The notes under the pieces: generated by a model
Database searches by the model: none
The model's input: the letters and a program-made list of their open reading frames with translations, nothing else
What the model was told of the DNA's origin: nothing
From: Arthrobacter sp. D5-1
Lineage (GTDB): Bacteria > Actinomycetota > Actinomycetes > Actinomycetales > Micrococcaceae
Direction of reading: 5' to 3'
Length of the DNA stretch: 64,000 nt
Assembly: GCF_017357425.1 (NCBI RefSeq)
Contig: NZ_CP014571.1
Coordinates: 1,612,001-1,676,000, forward strand
In this document: positions 53,501-61,694 of the stretch, piece by piece
How positions within the stretch are numbered: the stretch's first letter is position 1
How the letters are laid out: every line of letters starts with the position of its first letter
Translations under genes and position numbers: made by a program

Positions 53501-56500
53501 CCGTCGGCGTCGCACCCCGTGGTGAAGACAACCAGAAGCCTGCCCCGGTAGACGACGAAGTGCAGGTCCGTCCTGGGCGTCAGATCGCCGTGGATGCCAC
53601 CGCCAACGACACCGATCCCGACGGCGACATCATCCGCATCCTGACGGACAGCATCGAAGCCGACGCTGGCCTCGAAGCCCAGGTCAGCAAGACCAGCGGC
53701 CGCGTCCTGGTCACCGCTCCGGCCGCCGAGGGTACGGTCAACGTCCGTTACTCCGTGGCTGACGACAGGGACGCCGTGGGCCAGGCCAGCATCAGGGTGA
53801 ACGTCAAGAACGACATTCCGCTGCAAGCTCCCATCGCCCGCGATGACCGCGTTACATCAGCCCAGACGCTGGGCAAGACCGCCGTCGACGTTCCGGTCCT
53901 CAAGAACGACGAGGATCCGGACGGCGTGGGGGAGAACCTCAAGGTCACCACAGGCTTGGAAACGGCTCGTCCGGGTTCTGAAGGCAACGTGGTGGTGGAC
54001 CTCACCGAGCAGCCGCAGCTGGTGCCTTACACCGTTGAGGATGTAGACGGCCAGAAGTCCACGGCCATCATCTGGGTGCCGGGTATCGGGCAGCAGGTTC
54101 CGACGCTCGCCAAGGATGAAGTGGTGGAGATGGTTTCTGGCCAGTCCGTCACCGTGAACCTGGCCGAATGGGTCAAGGTCCGCGAGGGTAAGTCGCCGCG
54201 GCTCACCCAGGCGGACCGCATCAAACTCATCGGTGCCGACGGCAGCGACCCCGTAGCGGGCAATGGAACGGCCCTGAAGTACACGGCCGGCGCTGAATAC
54301 GTTGGTCCCGGCTCCATCAGCTTCGAAGTCACTGATGGAAGCGGACCCGACGACCCCAACGGCTTGAAGTCGACACTGAGCATCCGCACCAAGGTGCTGC
54401 CGGATCCGAACAAGAACAACCCGCCGGTGCTGCTGGGCAGCGACGTGGACGTTCCCAAGGGTGACTCGGCCAGCCTGGACCTGGAAAAGCTCGCATCCGA
54501 TCCCGATTCCGACGACGTCCAGAACATGAAGTATGAGTTGGCCGGAGCAGCACCGGGTGGATTCAGGGTGAGCATCGATGGCAAGACCCTGAAGGTCTCC
54601 GCCGAAGACTCGGTGCAGATCGGCCAGGGCGGCACGGTCCAGGTGAAAGCGAAGGACCCGCGGGGTCTTGAAGCGGTCGCGACGTACAAACTGTCACTGA
54701 CGGCATCCAACCGACCCAAACCGGTGGCCAACGACGACCTTGAACCGGATGCGAAATCCGGGAATTCCGTGACGGTCAATGCGTTGGCGAACGACTCCAA
54801 CCCGTTCCCGGATACGCCGCTGAAGATCATCTCGGCGGTCACTGAGACGGGCGAAGGCACAGCAGAGGTCAACGGCGGTAACGTGACCGTCACGCCGTCG
54901 TCGGGTTTCACCGGGACCATGGTTGTTGCCTACGTAGTGGGCGACAAGACGGGTGAAACCTCACGTTATGCCACGGCCCGTATCCGACTCACCGTCAAGG
55001 ACAAGCCGGCCGCGCCCACCACGCCTCTGGCTCAAAGCGTGGGCGACCAGACAGCGTTGCTGACATGGAACGCGCCGGCAGATCGTGGCTCACCGATCAC
55101 CAAGTACACGGTGTACGGAGAGAACGGCTTTAAGCAGGACTGCCCTGCGAACACGTGCACATTGACCGGGTTGACCAACAACGTGAAGTACCACTTTGCT
55201 GTCACCGCCACCAATGCGATCAATGAATCCGAGCGTTCTCCGGTTTCCGCCGAGGTCCGTCCGGATGTCAAGCCTGATACCCCGGTTGCTCCCACACTGA
55301 AGTTTGGTGACAAGCAACTTTCGGTTGCCTGGGTTCCCCCGGCCAGCAAGGGCTCGCCCATCAAGTCCTACGACCTTGAGATCTCGCCGGCTCCGGCCGG
55401 GCAGAATCCCCAGATCCAGAACCTCACTGGCAACAGCCATGTCTGGTCCGGACTGACTAACGGCGTGGCCTACAAGGTCCGCGTCCTGGCCCGGAACGAT
55501 GCCAAGGAGCCGTCCGAGTGGAGCCCCTACTCGGCGGCGGAAACTCCTGCTGGTGTGCCGGCGACGCCTGCTGCGCCTTCCGTAGCCGGCGCTGGGTCGG
55601 TGGGTGACCAGAGCCAGCTGCAGGTCAGCTGGGCCGCGCCAAACAACAACGGCGACGCCGTGTCCGCCTACACGTTGACCACGTACCGGGGCGGGGCCGT
55701 AGTGACCACGCAGTCGGTCGGGGCGACCTCGCAAAACGTCACGGTTGCCAACAGTGAAGCCGACTACACCTTTACTGTCTCGGCAACGAACAAGGCCGGC
55801 GTCAGCGGTGTCAGCCAGCAGTCAGCGGCTATCCGCGCGGCAGGAAAGCCAGGCATCGTCGCTGCGCCCACAGCAGCCCTGATGGAGACCAACGCGGCCG
55901 GTGGCAAGATCCGCGTGGCCTTCAACCCGCTGTCACAGAAGGAACGCAACGGGGCCAACGCCAACGAGATCAGCTACCGGTATGCCCTGACGTCCGGCGC
56001 CGGCAGCGGAGCGATCCCCGCCGGCGGTGGCGTTATCGCGGCACCGAACGGCCAGGACACGGCTGTGGTGGTGTGGGCAGTATCCTCACGAAACCCCACA
56101 CCTGGCGACAGGAGTGCCGCATCAAACACCGTCAATCCCTACGGTGTGGCGGCTGCCCCTAGCGTTACCGGCAGCAAGAGCAGCGGCGTCGGCGACAAGA
56201 CAGTGTCCTGGACGTGGAACCAGCCCAACGGCAACGGCAGGCCCGTCACCGGCTACCAGTACAGCCTCGATAACGGCGGGTGGACAGACACAACGCAGAG
56301 AAGTTTCTCTACGACCGTGGGCTTCAGCGAAACAAAAACGTTGAGAGTCCGTGCCATCAGTGGTGGCCAGGCCGGCAACATCGGCAGCGACACCTCCCGG
56401 AGCGGATCTGCGCCGCCGCCCCCGGACCCGCCGGCATCAGAGATACAGGTGGACGCCAGCAGCGTGCGGACATGCCCCGGTAAGCCCGGTCAGACGGACA

Positions 56501-56697
56501 GCTACACACCTGGCAGTCCCGCGAAATGTGGTGTGGGCTGGGTAGAACGCTCCTGGGGCAGGATCACCATCAACTGCACCAAGGACATCTATAACAACGG
56601 CACGCCGTGGTACCGGCTCCAGGGTTCCCCGAAGGACGGCTGGTTCGTGAAGTCCACGACAGTGGACCTCTACGGGCCGCGCCCCGGCGGCTGCTAG
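50590..56697 (+). CDS. Giant surface protein with Ig-like and fibronectin III repeats, copy 2
   Basis: This ~2,035-residue paralogue is colinear with the preceding gene from membrane anchor to FN3 domains. For instance YPGFKTTEV and LNDGGVWVVSKTKN are identical, as are AWSGANKYVR and VPKASASPSYVFRVNRD. The Ig-like repeats carry the same NDSDPDGD turns. The FN3 part starts near residue ~1470 (GDQTALLTWNAPADRGSPITKYTV). The C-terminal tip is different: TCPGKPGQ ... KCGVGWVERSWGRITINCTKD ... GWFVKSTTVDLYGPRPGGC, resembling a small SH3-like or lectin-like cap. The GTG at 50590 gives a basic lead then the anchor. The 250-bp gap from copy 1 has a weak promoter-like TTGGCC/TAGTCT (50445-50471). It is the second of a tandem duplication and directly precedes MoxR. 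Confidence 0.85.
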   Translation: MRNFFGKLGLTRRQDKKFIAGTAATAAGALLITGAVLYPGFKTTEVDLNDGGVWVVSKTKNAVGRLNYPSRVLDGAVTPATTTFDVLQHDGNVFVDDESGSTINQVSAANLKLGGDKQLPSSSQVSYGSTVLSVTDPARGKVWALSPSTVNGFDEEGTEPVLTGDQGMVSAVGADNRIYTADPGKGEITVTTVDANGERTDSQVTKVDELKGAGDLQIAVVGDKPVVLDAGSGNLFLPGGRKLQLQDAREAKLQQSGEDSSFVAVATRKALLKQPLDGSTAATLNADGEGVPAAPVQVSKCVHAAWSGANKYVRDCENDADDKKNDVPKASASPSYVFRVNRDLVVLNDVNSGSVWLVNQNMQLVNNWDDVVPPKNQSDDQDQESADNNTINVLPDRTKPNRAPETKPDEFGVRPGRTSILSILDNDSDPDGDVLTAAVGANGPKSGALENIYGGSAFQIKVPADAKPGTETFDYNASDGRGLSAGGQVTLRVVAPEENKPPFFKRGEPTTMLVEQGKSVSQNILTDWMDPDGDDLVLLDAKTDNDQDQVKVRRDGLLTYQDSGAAPGKKNVTITVWDGRATTTGRIVVNVQPPGALAPVVNADHVTAVVGQDLVIAPLKNDVDPNGGALRVAHVEAAGPAELGPVTDGGTFTFRSTTPGPIYLTYIASNGPQSSQGLIRVDVESGKDAGAPVAVHDVALLPVGGSVLVDPLANDSDPSGGVLVLQSVTVPDGSSASVSVIDHSVLRVTDVLGAKEPFVFSYTMSNGRGSATGTVGVVPVPAPAVVEAPQPKPDEVNVRVNDVVTIPVLDNDTHPQGEELSVDPVLAQSVPEEDGKAFISEKTLRFIAGPTPKTVRAIYNAVDPQGQKSAAAVTIHILPLEGAQNSRPQPQNLTARVVAGGSVRIPVPLDGIDPDGDSVQLTGIDSTPTMGTATAGSSFIDFVAAGDGAGTDTFRYKVIDRQGAVNTGTVTVGVAPRGEDNQKPAPVDDEVQVRPGRQIAVDATANDTDPDGDIIRILTDSIEADAGLEAQVSKTSGRVLVTAPAAEGTVNVRYSVADDRDAVGQASIRVNVKNDIPLQAPIARDDRVTSAQTLGKTAVDVPVLKNDEDPDGVGENLKVTTGLETARPGSEGNVVVDLTEQPQLVPYTVEDVDGQKSTAIIWVPGIGQQVPTLAKDEVVEMVSGQSVTVNLAEWVKVREGKSPRLTQADRIKLIGADGSDPVAGNGTALKYTAGAEYVGPGSISFEVTDGSGPDDPNGLKSTLSIRTKVLPDPNKNNPPVLLGSDVDVPKGDSASLDLEKLASDPDSDDVQNMKYELAGAAPGGFRVSIDGKTLKVSAEDSVQIGQGGTVQVKAKDPRGLEAVATYKLSLTASNRPKPVANDDLEPDAKSGNSVTVNALANDSNPFPDTPLKIISAVTETGEGTAEVNGGNVTVTPSSGFTGTMVVAYVVGDKTGETSRYATARIRLTVKDKPAAPTTPLAQSVGDQTALLTWNAPADRGSPITKYTVYGENGFKQDCPANTCTLTGLTNNVKYHFAVTATNAINESERSPVSAEVRPDVKPDTPVAPTLKFGDKQLSVAWVPPASKGSPIKSYDLEISPAPAGQNPQIQNLTGNSHVWSGLTNGVAYKVRVLARNDAKEPSEWSPYSAAETPAGVPATPAAPSVAGAGSVGDQSQLQVSWAAPNNNGDAVSAYTLTTYRGGAVVTTQSVGATSQNVTVANSEADYTFTVSATNKAGVSGVSQQSAAIRAAGKPGIVAAPTAALMETNAAGGKIRVAFNPLSQKERNGANANEISYRYALTSGAGSGAIPAGGGVIAAPNGQDTAVVVWAVSSRNPTPGDRSAASNTVNPYGVAAAPSVTGSKSSGVGDKTVSWTWNQPNGNGRPVTGYQYSLDNGGWTDTTQRSFSTTVGFSETKTLRVRAISGGQAGNIGSDTSRSGSAPPPPDPPASEIQVDASSVRTCPGKPGQTDSYTPGSPAKCGVGWVERSWGRITINCTKDIYNNGTPWYRLQGSPKDGWFVKSTTVDLYGPRPGGC

Positions 56698-56754
56698 TCC
56701 CATGGCAACAACAACGTCAAACCCCTACCGATACATGAGGAACAGGATTAACCG

Positions 56755-57726
56755 ATGACCATGACAAGCGAGCAGGCCGCGTGGTTTGCAGAAACGTTCG
56801 AGAAGCTCGTGGCCAATGTGGGCAAGGCGGTGCTCGGCAAGGAGCACGTCATCCGGCTGACCTTCACGGCGATGTTGGCCGAGGGACATATCCTGTTTGA
56901 AGATGCACCGGGCACGGGTAAGACCTCGTTGGCCCGCGCCCTGGCTGCAACAGTCCAGGGTTCGCACAACCGTATCCAGTTCACGCCTGACCTCCTGCCG
57001 TCGGACGTGACGGGTGTGACCATCTATGACCAGAAGACCCAGAAGTTTGAATTCCACAAGGGCCCGGTGTTCAACAACATCGTCCTGGCTGATGAAATCA
57101 ACCGTGCGTCGCCGAAGACCCAGTCCGCGTTGCTGGAAGTCATGGAAGAATCCCGGGTGACCGTGGATGGAACCACCTATGAGGCAGGCCGGCCGTTCAT
57201 GGTGTTGGCAACCCAGAACCCGATCGAGCAGGCGGGCACGTACCGCCTGCCGGAAGCACAGCTGGACCGCTTCCTGATCAAGACGTCCATCGGCTACCCG
57301 GACCACGCCTCAACGGTGCGGTTGCTGGGCGGGGCCAACCTCAAGGACCGGTCCAAGGAGCTCACGGCGCTCATCACCACCCAGGCCGTGGCCGATATGG
57401 CAGACCTTGCGGCCACCACCCACGTGGATACGGCTGTGCTGGAGTACATCTCACGCTTGTGCGAGGAAACCCGTAACGCCTCCGAGACCCGCCTTGGTGT
57501 TTCCGTGCGTGGTGCACTTGCCATGGTTCGTGCCGCCAAGGTGTGGGCCGCGGGCCAAGGCCGCAACTTCGTGCTCCCGGACGACATTAAGGAACTGGCA
57601 CCTGTGGTGTGGACCCACCGTCTGGTCATGGATCCTGAGGCGGAATTCTCCGGTGCAACACCGGACGTTGTCCTCACCCGCGTCCTGGCGGATGTCGCCG
57701 CCCCGCAGCAACGCGCCACCGCTTAG
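56755..57726 (+). CDS. MoxR-family AAA+ ATPase
   Basis: This 323-residue ATPase has Walker A in EDAPGTGKTSLA (~residues 43-54), Walker B/DEIN in IVLADEINRASPKTQSALLEVMEE, sensor 1 in LATQNPIEQAGTYRLPEAQLDRF and a C-terminal lid with VSVRGALAM. MoxR ATPases act with VWA-domain/DUF58 proteins as chaperone-like modules for maturation or assembly of partner proteins. It starts 57 bp after copy 2 of the giant surface protein and precedes DUF58, the standard order of PFNA-like clusters. Its client may be the surface proteins or the transglutaminase-fold protein; this is inference. Confidence 0.93.
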   Translation: MTMTSEQAAWFAETFEKLVANVGKAVLGKEHVIRLTFTAMLAEGHILFEDAPGTGKTSLARALAATVQGSHNRIQFTPDLLPSDVTGVTIYDQKTQKFEFHKGPVFNNIVLADEINRASPKTQSALLEVMEESRVTVDGTTYEAGRPFMVLATQNPIEQAGTYRLPEAQLDRFLIKTSIGYPDHASTVRLLGGANLKDRSKELTALITTQAVADMADLAATTHVDTAVLEYISRLCEETRNASETRLGVSVRGALAMVRAAKVWAAGQGRNFVLPDDIKELAPVVWTHRLVMDPEAEFSGATPDVVLTRVLADVAAPQQRATA

Positions 57727-57798
57727 TCCGCGGCACCGCACGAGCCAGACCGGCTCATCGCACCCCACCTGCTCCCCAGCTCAAACAAAGGCCTCCAC

Positions 57799-59202
57799 AT
57801 GTCCTCCAGCACACCCCTGACCAGGGCTGCTGACTCGTTCAAACGCGCAACGGCCGCTGTGAGCGGCAAGATTCGCGACGCCCGTTCACCCCGCAACGAA
57901 CCAGGGAACCGCCCCGGCCGCAACGGGAAACCGGGCAAGCCCAGTTCCTTGCACCCGGCCGCCGTGTGGGCCGAAGCCGCGGGAACAGCCGGCGAGTTCC
58001 TCTCACCTGCTTGGCGCAACGTCCGGGCAGTGTGGCTGAAGTTCGTGTGGCCGGTCCTCGCCGTGGTGAGCCTGCTGGGCTGGGTGGTCCTCGCTGCTGC
58101 CATCGGGCTCTGGTGGGCAGGGCAGGCCTGGGGCTGGCAGGAAGCGAAGTCCGCGGCGATGGTTGCTTTCCTGCTGTTTGTCCTGGCCATTGCGTTCATT
58201 GTGGGCCGCTCGGCGTACGGCGTGGTCCTGGACCTCGCCCGCACGCGGGTAGCTGTGGGCGACGACGCTGTAGGCAGCATTGCCGTGTCCAACGTCTCCA
58301 CCAGGCCGTTGTTGCCCGCAGCACTGGAGCTTCCGGTGGGCTCCAACACCGCCGTTTTCCACCTGCCGCGCATGAAGCCGGCGCAGGTGCACGAGGACCT
58401 CTTCACCATTCCAACGGCCCGGCGCGCTGTGATCGTGGTTGGTCCGGTTCGCTCGGTCCGCGCCGACCCCCTCCACCTTCTCCGCCGCCGCGTGATGTGG
58501 ACCGAACCTGTGGACCTCTTTGTCCATCCCCGCACGGTGTCCTTGGGCAGCTCGGCCGCGGGCTTCATCCGCGACCTTGAAGGCATGCCCACCACTGAGT
58601 TGTCCAGCGCCGACGTCTCTTTCCATGCCCTGCGTGACTATGTTCCGGGGGACGATCGCCGCCACATCCACTGGAAGACTACAGCCCGGACCAACAAGCT
58701 CATGGTCCGCCAGTTCGAGGAAACCCGCCGTGCACACCTGGCCATTGCGCTCTCCATCAACACTGACGAATACGACTCCGAACCGGAGTTCGAAATGGCC
58801 ATCTCAGTAGCGGCATCCATTGGCCGCCAGGCCATCAGCGAACAGCGCGATTTGGACGTCCTGACTCAAAAGGGACCACTCCGCTGTGAAACCGGCCGCA
58901 ACCTGCTGGACGACGCCACAAGGATTGTCGGGGCGCCGATGCGGAAGAACGCCGTCGACCTCGCCAGGAACCTGTCCGACGCTGTCCCGAACGCCTCCGT
59001 GGTGTTCTTCGTCGTGGGCAGTCACGTCACCGCAACCCAGCTCCGTACTTGTGCCGCATCCGTGCCCCCTGGCGTTCGCAGCCTGGCAGTGCGGGTCCAA
59101 CCCGGCGCGGCGCCGACGAGGGCCAACATCGCTGACCTGACGGTCCTCACTGTCGGCGACCTTGACGATCTGGCCATTGTTCTTCGAAAGGCGGCAGCAT
59201 GA
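57799..59202 (+). CDS. DUF58 membrane protein
   Basis: This 467-residue protein has a basic, disordered N-terminus, two transmembrane segments (~residues 80-105 and ~118-145) and a cytoplasmic DUF58 domain with the conserved YVPGDDRRHIHWKTTARTNKLMVRQFEE signature, followed by a VWA-like domain. DUF58 proteins regularly pair with MoxR ATPases. Its 3' end overlaps the transglutaminase-like gene by 4 bp (ATGA). No enzymatic role is known; it likely anchors or presents the MoxR module at the membrane. Confidence 0.9.
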   Translation: MSSSTPLTRAADSFKRATAAVSGKIRDARSPRNEPGNRPGRNGKPGKPSSLHPAAVWAEAAGTAGEFLSPAWRNVRAVWLKFVWPVLAVVSLLGWVVLAAAIGLWWAGQAWGWQEAKSAAMVAFLLFVLAIAFIVGRSAYGVVLDLARTRVAVGDDAVGSIAVSNVSTRPLLPAALELPVGSNTAVFHLPRMKPAQVHEDLFTIPTARRAVIVVGPVRSVRADPLHLLRRRVMWTEPVDLFVHPRTVSLGSSAAGFIRDLEGMPTTELSSADVSFHALRDYVPGDDRRHIHWKTTARTNKLMVRQFEETRRAHLAIALSINTDEYDSEPEFEMAISVAASIGRQAISEQRDLDVLTQKGPLRCETGRNLLDDATRIVGAPMRKNAVDLARNLSDAVPNASVVFFVVGSHVTATQLRTCAASVPPGVRSLAVRVQPGAAPTRANIADLTVLTVGDLDDLAIVLRKAAA

Positions 59203-61694
59203 GCACCGCACCGAATCTCCGTGTGCGTCCCCGTGCCGCGAAAGGATCCAGGTCAACAGGCCGCGCCAACCGCGCGGGCGGAGGGTCGATCTTTGCGGAC
59301 GGCCGCCCGCTGTGGCACTTCGCCGTGGACTGCGGCGCCTTGGTGGTGTTGCTGTTCCTGGGAGTCCTCGGATTCAGCCTGAGTTTCGGGGGAGACCCCC
59401 ACTATCTGATCGCCGGCCTGGGCGGTGTGCTCCTTGGACTGGGTATCGCGGTCCTGAACGCCCATCTTCGCCTGGGCCTGCTGATTACTGCCGCCGTGGC
59501 CTTCGGTGCCTACATGCTGTTTGGCTCCGCCCTCGCCGTTCCTGATTCAGCGGTCTTCGGCGTCCTTCCCAGCCTCGATTCGTTGCGGACACTGCTGCTG
59601 GGCGTGGTGTTTGCCTGGAAGGACATGCTGACGGTCGGCGTTCCCGTGGGCACTGCCAACGGCATGCTCATCGTGCCGTTCCTCAGCTCGCTGCTGACCG
59701 CCTTGGCCGCTGGCCTGCTGACCTGGCGGCTGAAGAGCCCGTACTGGCCTTTGCTGCCTGTGTTGGTGTTGTTCGTAACGGGTATCGCCTTCAGCACCAG
59801 CGCCGGCTTCCTCAATGTGGAGCGCGGCGTCTCCCTCACCATTGTCTCGATCGTGTGGGCGACGTTCCGCCGCGATGTCCTTCGGCAGCGGAGCACCAAG
59901 ACTGTCTCGGCCAACAGGCCGGATTCCGACGCCGGTGCAGCGCGCCGCGGCCAGCTCCGCCGGTTGGGGACTGCTGCAGCCGTGATCGCCGTCGCCGTCG
60001 GCGTCACCGCCATCGCGTCGCCGATTGTCACCGCCAGCGACGACCGGAAGGTGCTGCGCAACACGATCGTCCCGCCGTTCGATCCCCGCGACTACATCAC
60101 TCCTTTGGCGAGCTTCCGGAACTTCGTCAAGGACGAAAAGGACAGCACGCTGTTCACGGTTAAGGGCTTGCCGAAGGACGCTCGTGTGCGCCTGGCCGCC
60201 CTGGATGCCTTCAACGGCCTGAACTACACCATGGATCCCAACAGCTCCGGGAACTTCAGCAAGGTGGGAGACGCCCGCTCCCTCAATACGCTGGCTGACA
60301 CCGGGAGCCCCGTCAAGGGCACCAACTACACGCTGGACATCACCATCGAGGACTACCAGGGGTACTTCGTTCCGGGCGGCCGGCACACCACCGGCATGAG
60401 TTTCGCGGACACGTCCGGTGCGGCGTCGGGTCTATACTTCAACGCCGGCACGGACACCGCAGTCACCACCAAGGGCCTGTCCAAAGGCGAGAACTACACG
60501 GTCCAGGTCTCCGACCCCGGCACCTTGGAGCACGGCCAGCTGACGCAGTACGACTTCGCGAAGCTGACGCTGCCGGAGGCCCAGGAGGTGCCGCCGATCA
60601 TTGCCTCGCAGGCCAATGAACTGTCCGCCGATGCGCCAACGGCCATTGACCGTGTGCGGCAGATCGAAGCGCATTTCCAGAAGAGCGGTGCTTTCAGCAA
60701 CGGCCTGGTGACGGAAGGACAGCTTCCCAGCCTCCCCGGCCACAGCGCCGCACGTGTACGCAACATGCTCTCCGCCAAGCAGATGCTGGGCGACGACGAA
60801 CAATACGCCGTCTCCATGTCCCTCATGCTCCGGCACCTCGGCATCCCGTCGCGCATCGTGATGGGCTTCTACCCGGATCCCAAGAGCCCCGAAAACGGTG
60901 CGGGCGACATCAAGATCACGGGCAAGGACGTCCACGCCTGGGTTGAGGTGGCCTTCGACCGCGTCGGTTGGGTTGCGTTCGATCCCACCCCGCCCAAGGA
61001 CAACGTGCCCATCCCGCCGGACCCGGAGAACAAGTCCAAGCCCAAGCCACAGGTGCTGCAGCCGCCGCCCCCGCCGCAGGAACCCGCGGACCTGCCGCCG
61101 GACTCCACACCGGATGCCCTGGACGCTGACGAGAAGAAAAACAACCCCTGGCTCTTCTGGGGCCCGTTGTTGGCAGCCATCGGTGTCGCGCTGATCCCGT
61201 TGGGGATACTCGCCTTGCCGCTGCTGCTCATCCTTCTGTTGAAAGCGCGACGCCGGAAGGCACGTTTCCGTGACGGCCATCCTGCCCAGCGGGTCGGCGG
61301 TGGGTGGAACGAAGTGATCAGCCTTGCCACCGACATGGGCGCCTCGATCAACACCAAGTCAACGCGGCGTGAATCGGCCACCGTTATCGCGGAGGCGTTC
61401 CCGAACGCCGGCGGCACCACCACGATGCTTGCCCACCGCGCAGACGCCGCCGTCTTTGGCGCCGGCCAGCCAAGCGAGGACGAGGTCAAGCACTATTGGG
61501 AGATCGTCGATTCGTCCTTGACCGACATCACGGGAAGCGTCGGTTTCTGGAAGCGGCAGCAGGCCCGGTTCTCGCCGCGGTCCTTGCTGTCCGATGGGCG
61601 GGCTGCCCTCCGGCGCCGGGATCAGGCGACCACCGATCCCTCGACGCGCCGTCGCTTCACCTTGCCGTTCAAGAAGGACACTACGAATGAATAA
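59199..61694 (+). CDS. Transglutaminase-fold membrane protein lacking the catalytic Cys
   Basis: This 831-residue protein has an N-terminal block of about six transmembrane segments (residues ~45-275), an extracellular region with a transglutaminase-like core (~470-600), a Pro/Glu/Lys-rich linker, one more transmembrane segment (~655-685) and a cytoplasmic tail. In the core, the motif normally G-x-C-E-Q-Y-A reads GDDEQYA, with Asp533 in place of the nucleophilic Cys. The catalytic His (DVHAWVEV) and Asp (GWVAFDPTPP) positions are kept. So it probably does not act as a transglutaminase or protease by the usual mechanism. It overlaps DUF58 and the FHA gene at its ends, in a tight operon. Confidence 0.88.
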   Translation: MSTAPNLRVRPRAAKGSRSTGRANRAGGGSIFADGRPLWHFAVDCGALVVLLFLGVLGFSLSFGGDPHYLIAGLGGVLLGLGIAVLNAHLRLGLLITAAVAFGAYMLFGSALAVPDSAVFGVLPSLDSLRTLLLGVVFAWKDMLTVGVPVGTANGMLIVPFLSSLLTALAAGLLTWRLKSPYWPLLPVLVLFVTGIAFSTSAGFLNVERGVSLTIVSIVWATFRRDVLRQRSTKTVSANRPDSDAGAARRGQLRRLGTAAAVIAVAVGVTAIASPIVTASDDRKVLRNTIVPPFDPRDYITPLASFRNFVKDEKDSTLFTVKGLPKDARVRLAALDAFNGLNYTMDPNSSGNFSKVGDARSLNTLADTGSPVKGTNYTLDITIEDYQGYFVPGGRHTTGMSFADTSGAASGLYFNAGTDTAVTTKGLSKGENYTVQVSDPGTLEHGQLTQYDFAKLTLPEAQEVPPIIASQANELSADAPTAIDRVRQIEAHFQKSGAFSNGLVTEGQLPSLPGHSAARVRNMLSAKQMLGDDEQYAVSMSLMLRHLGIPSRIVMGFYPDPKSPENGAGDIKITGKDVHAWVEVAFDRVGWVAFDPTPPKDNVPIPPDPENKSKPKPQVLQPPPPPQEPADLPPDSTPDALDADEKKNNPWLFWGPLLAAIGVALIPLGILALPLLLILLLKARRRKARFRDGHPAQRVGGGWNEVISLATDMGASINTKSTRRESATVIAEAFPNAGGTTTMLAHRADAAVFGAGQPSEDEVKHYWEIVDSSLTDITGSVGFWKRQQARFSPRSLLSDGRAALRRRDQATTDPSTRRRFTLPFKKDTTNE

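Noticed and set aside
44223..56697. Nearly repeated DNA considered as an assembly duplication
   Set aside because: The two genes differ throughout at synonymous and amino-acid level and have unrelated 3' ends, so they are true paralogues.
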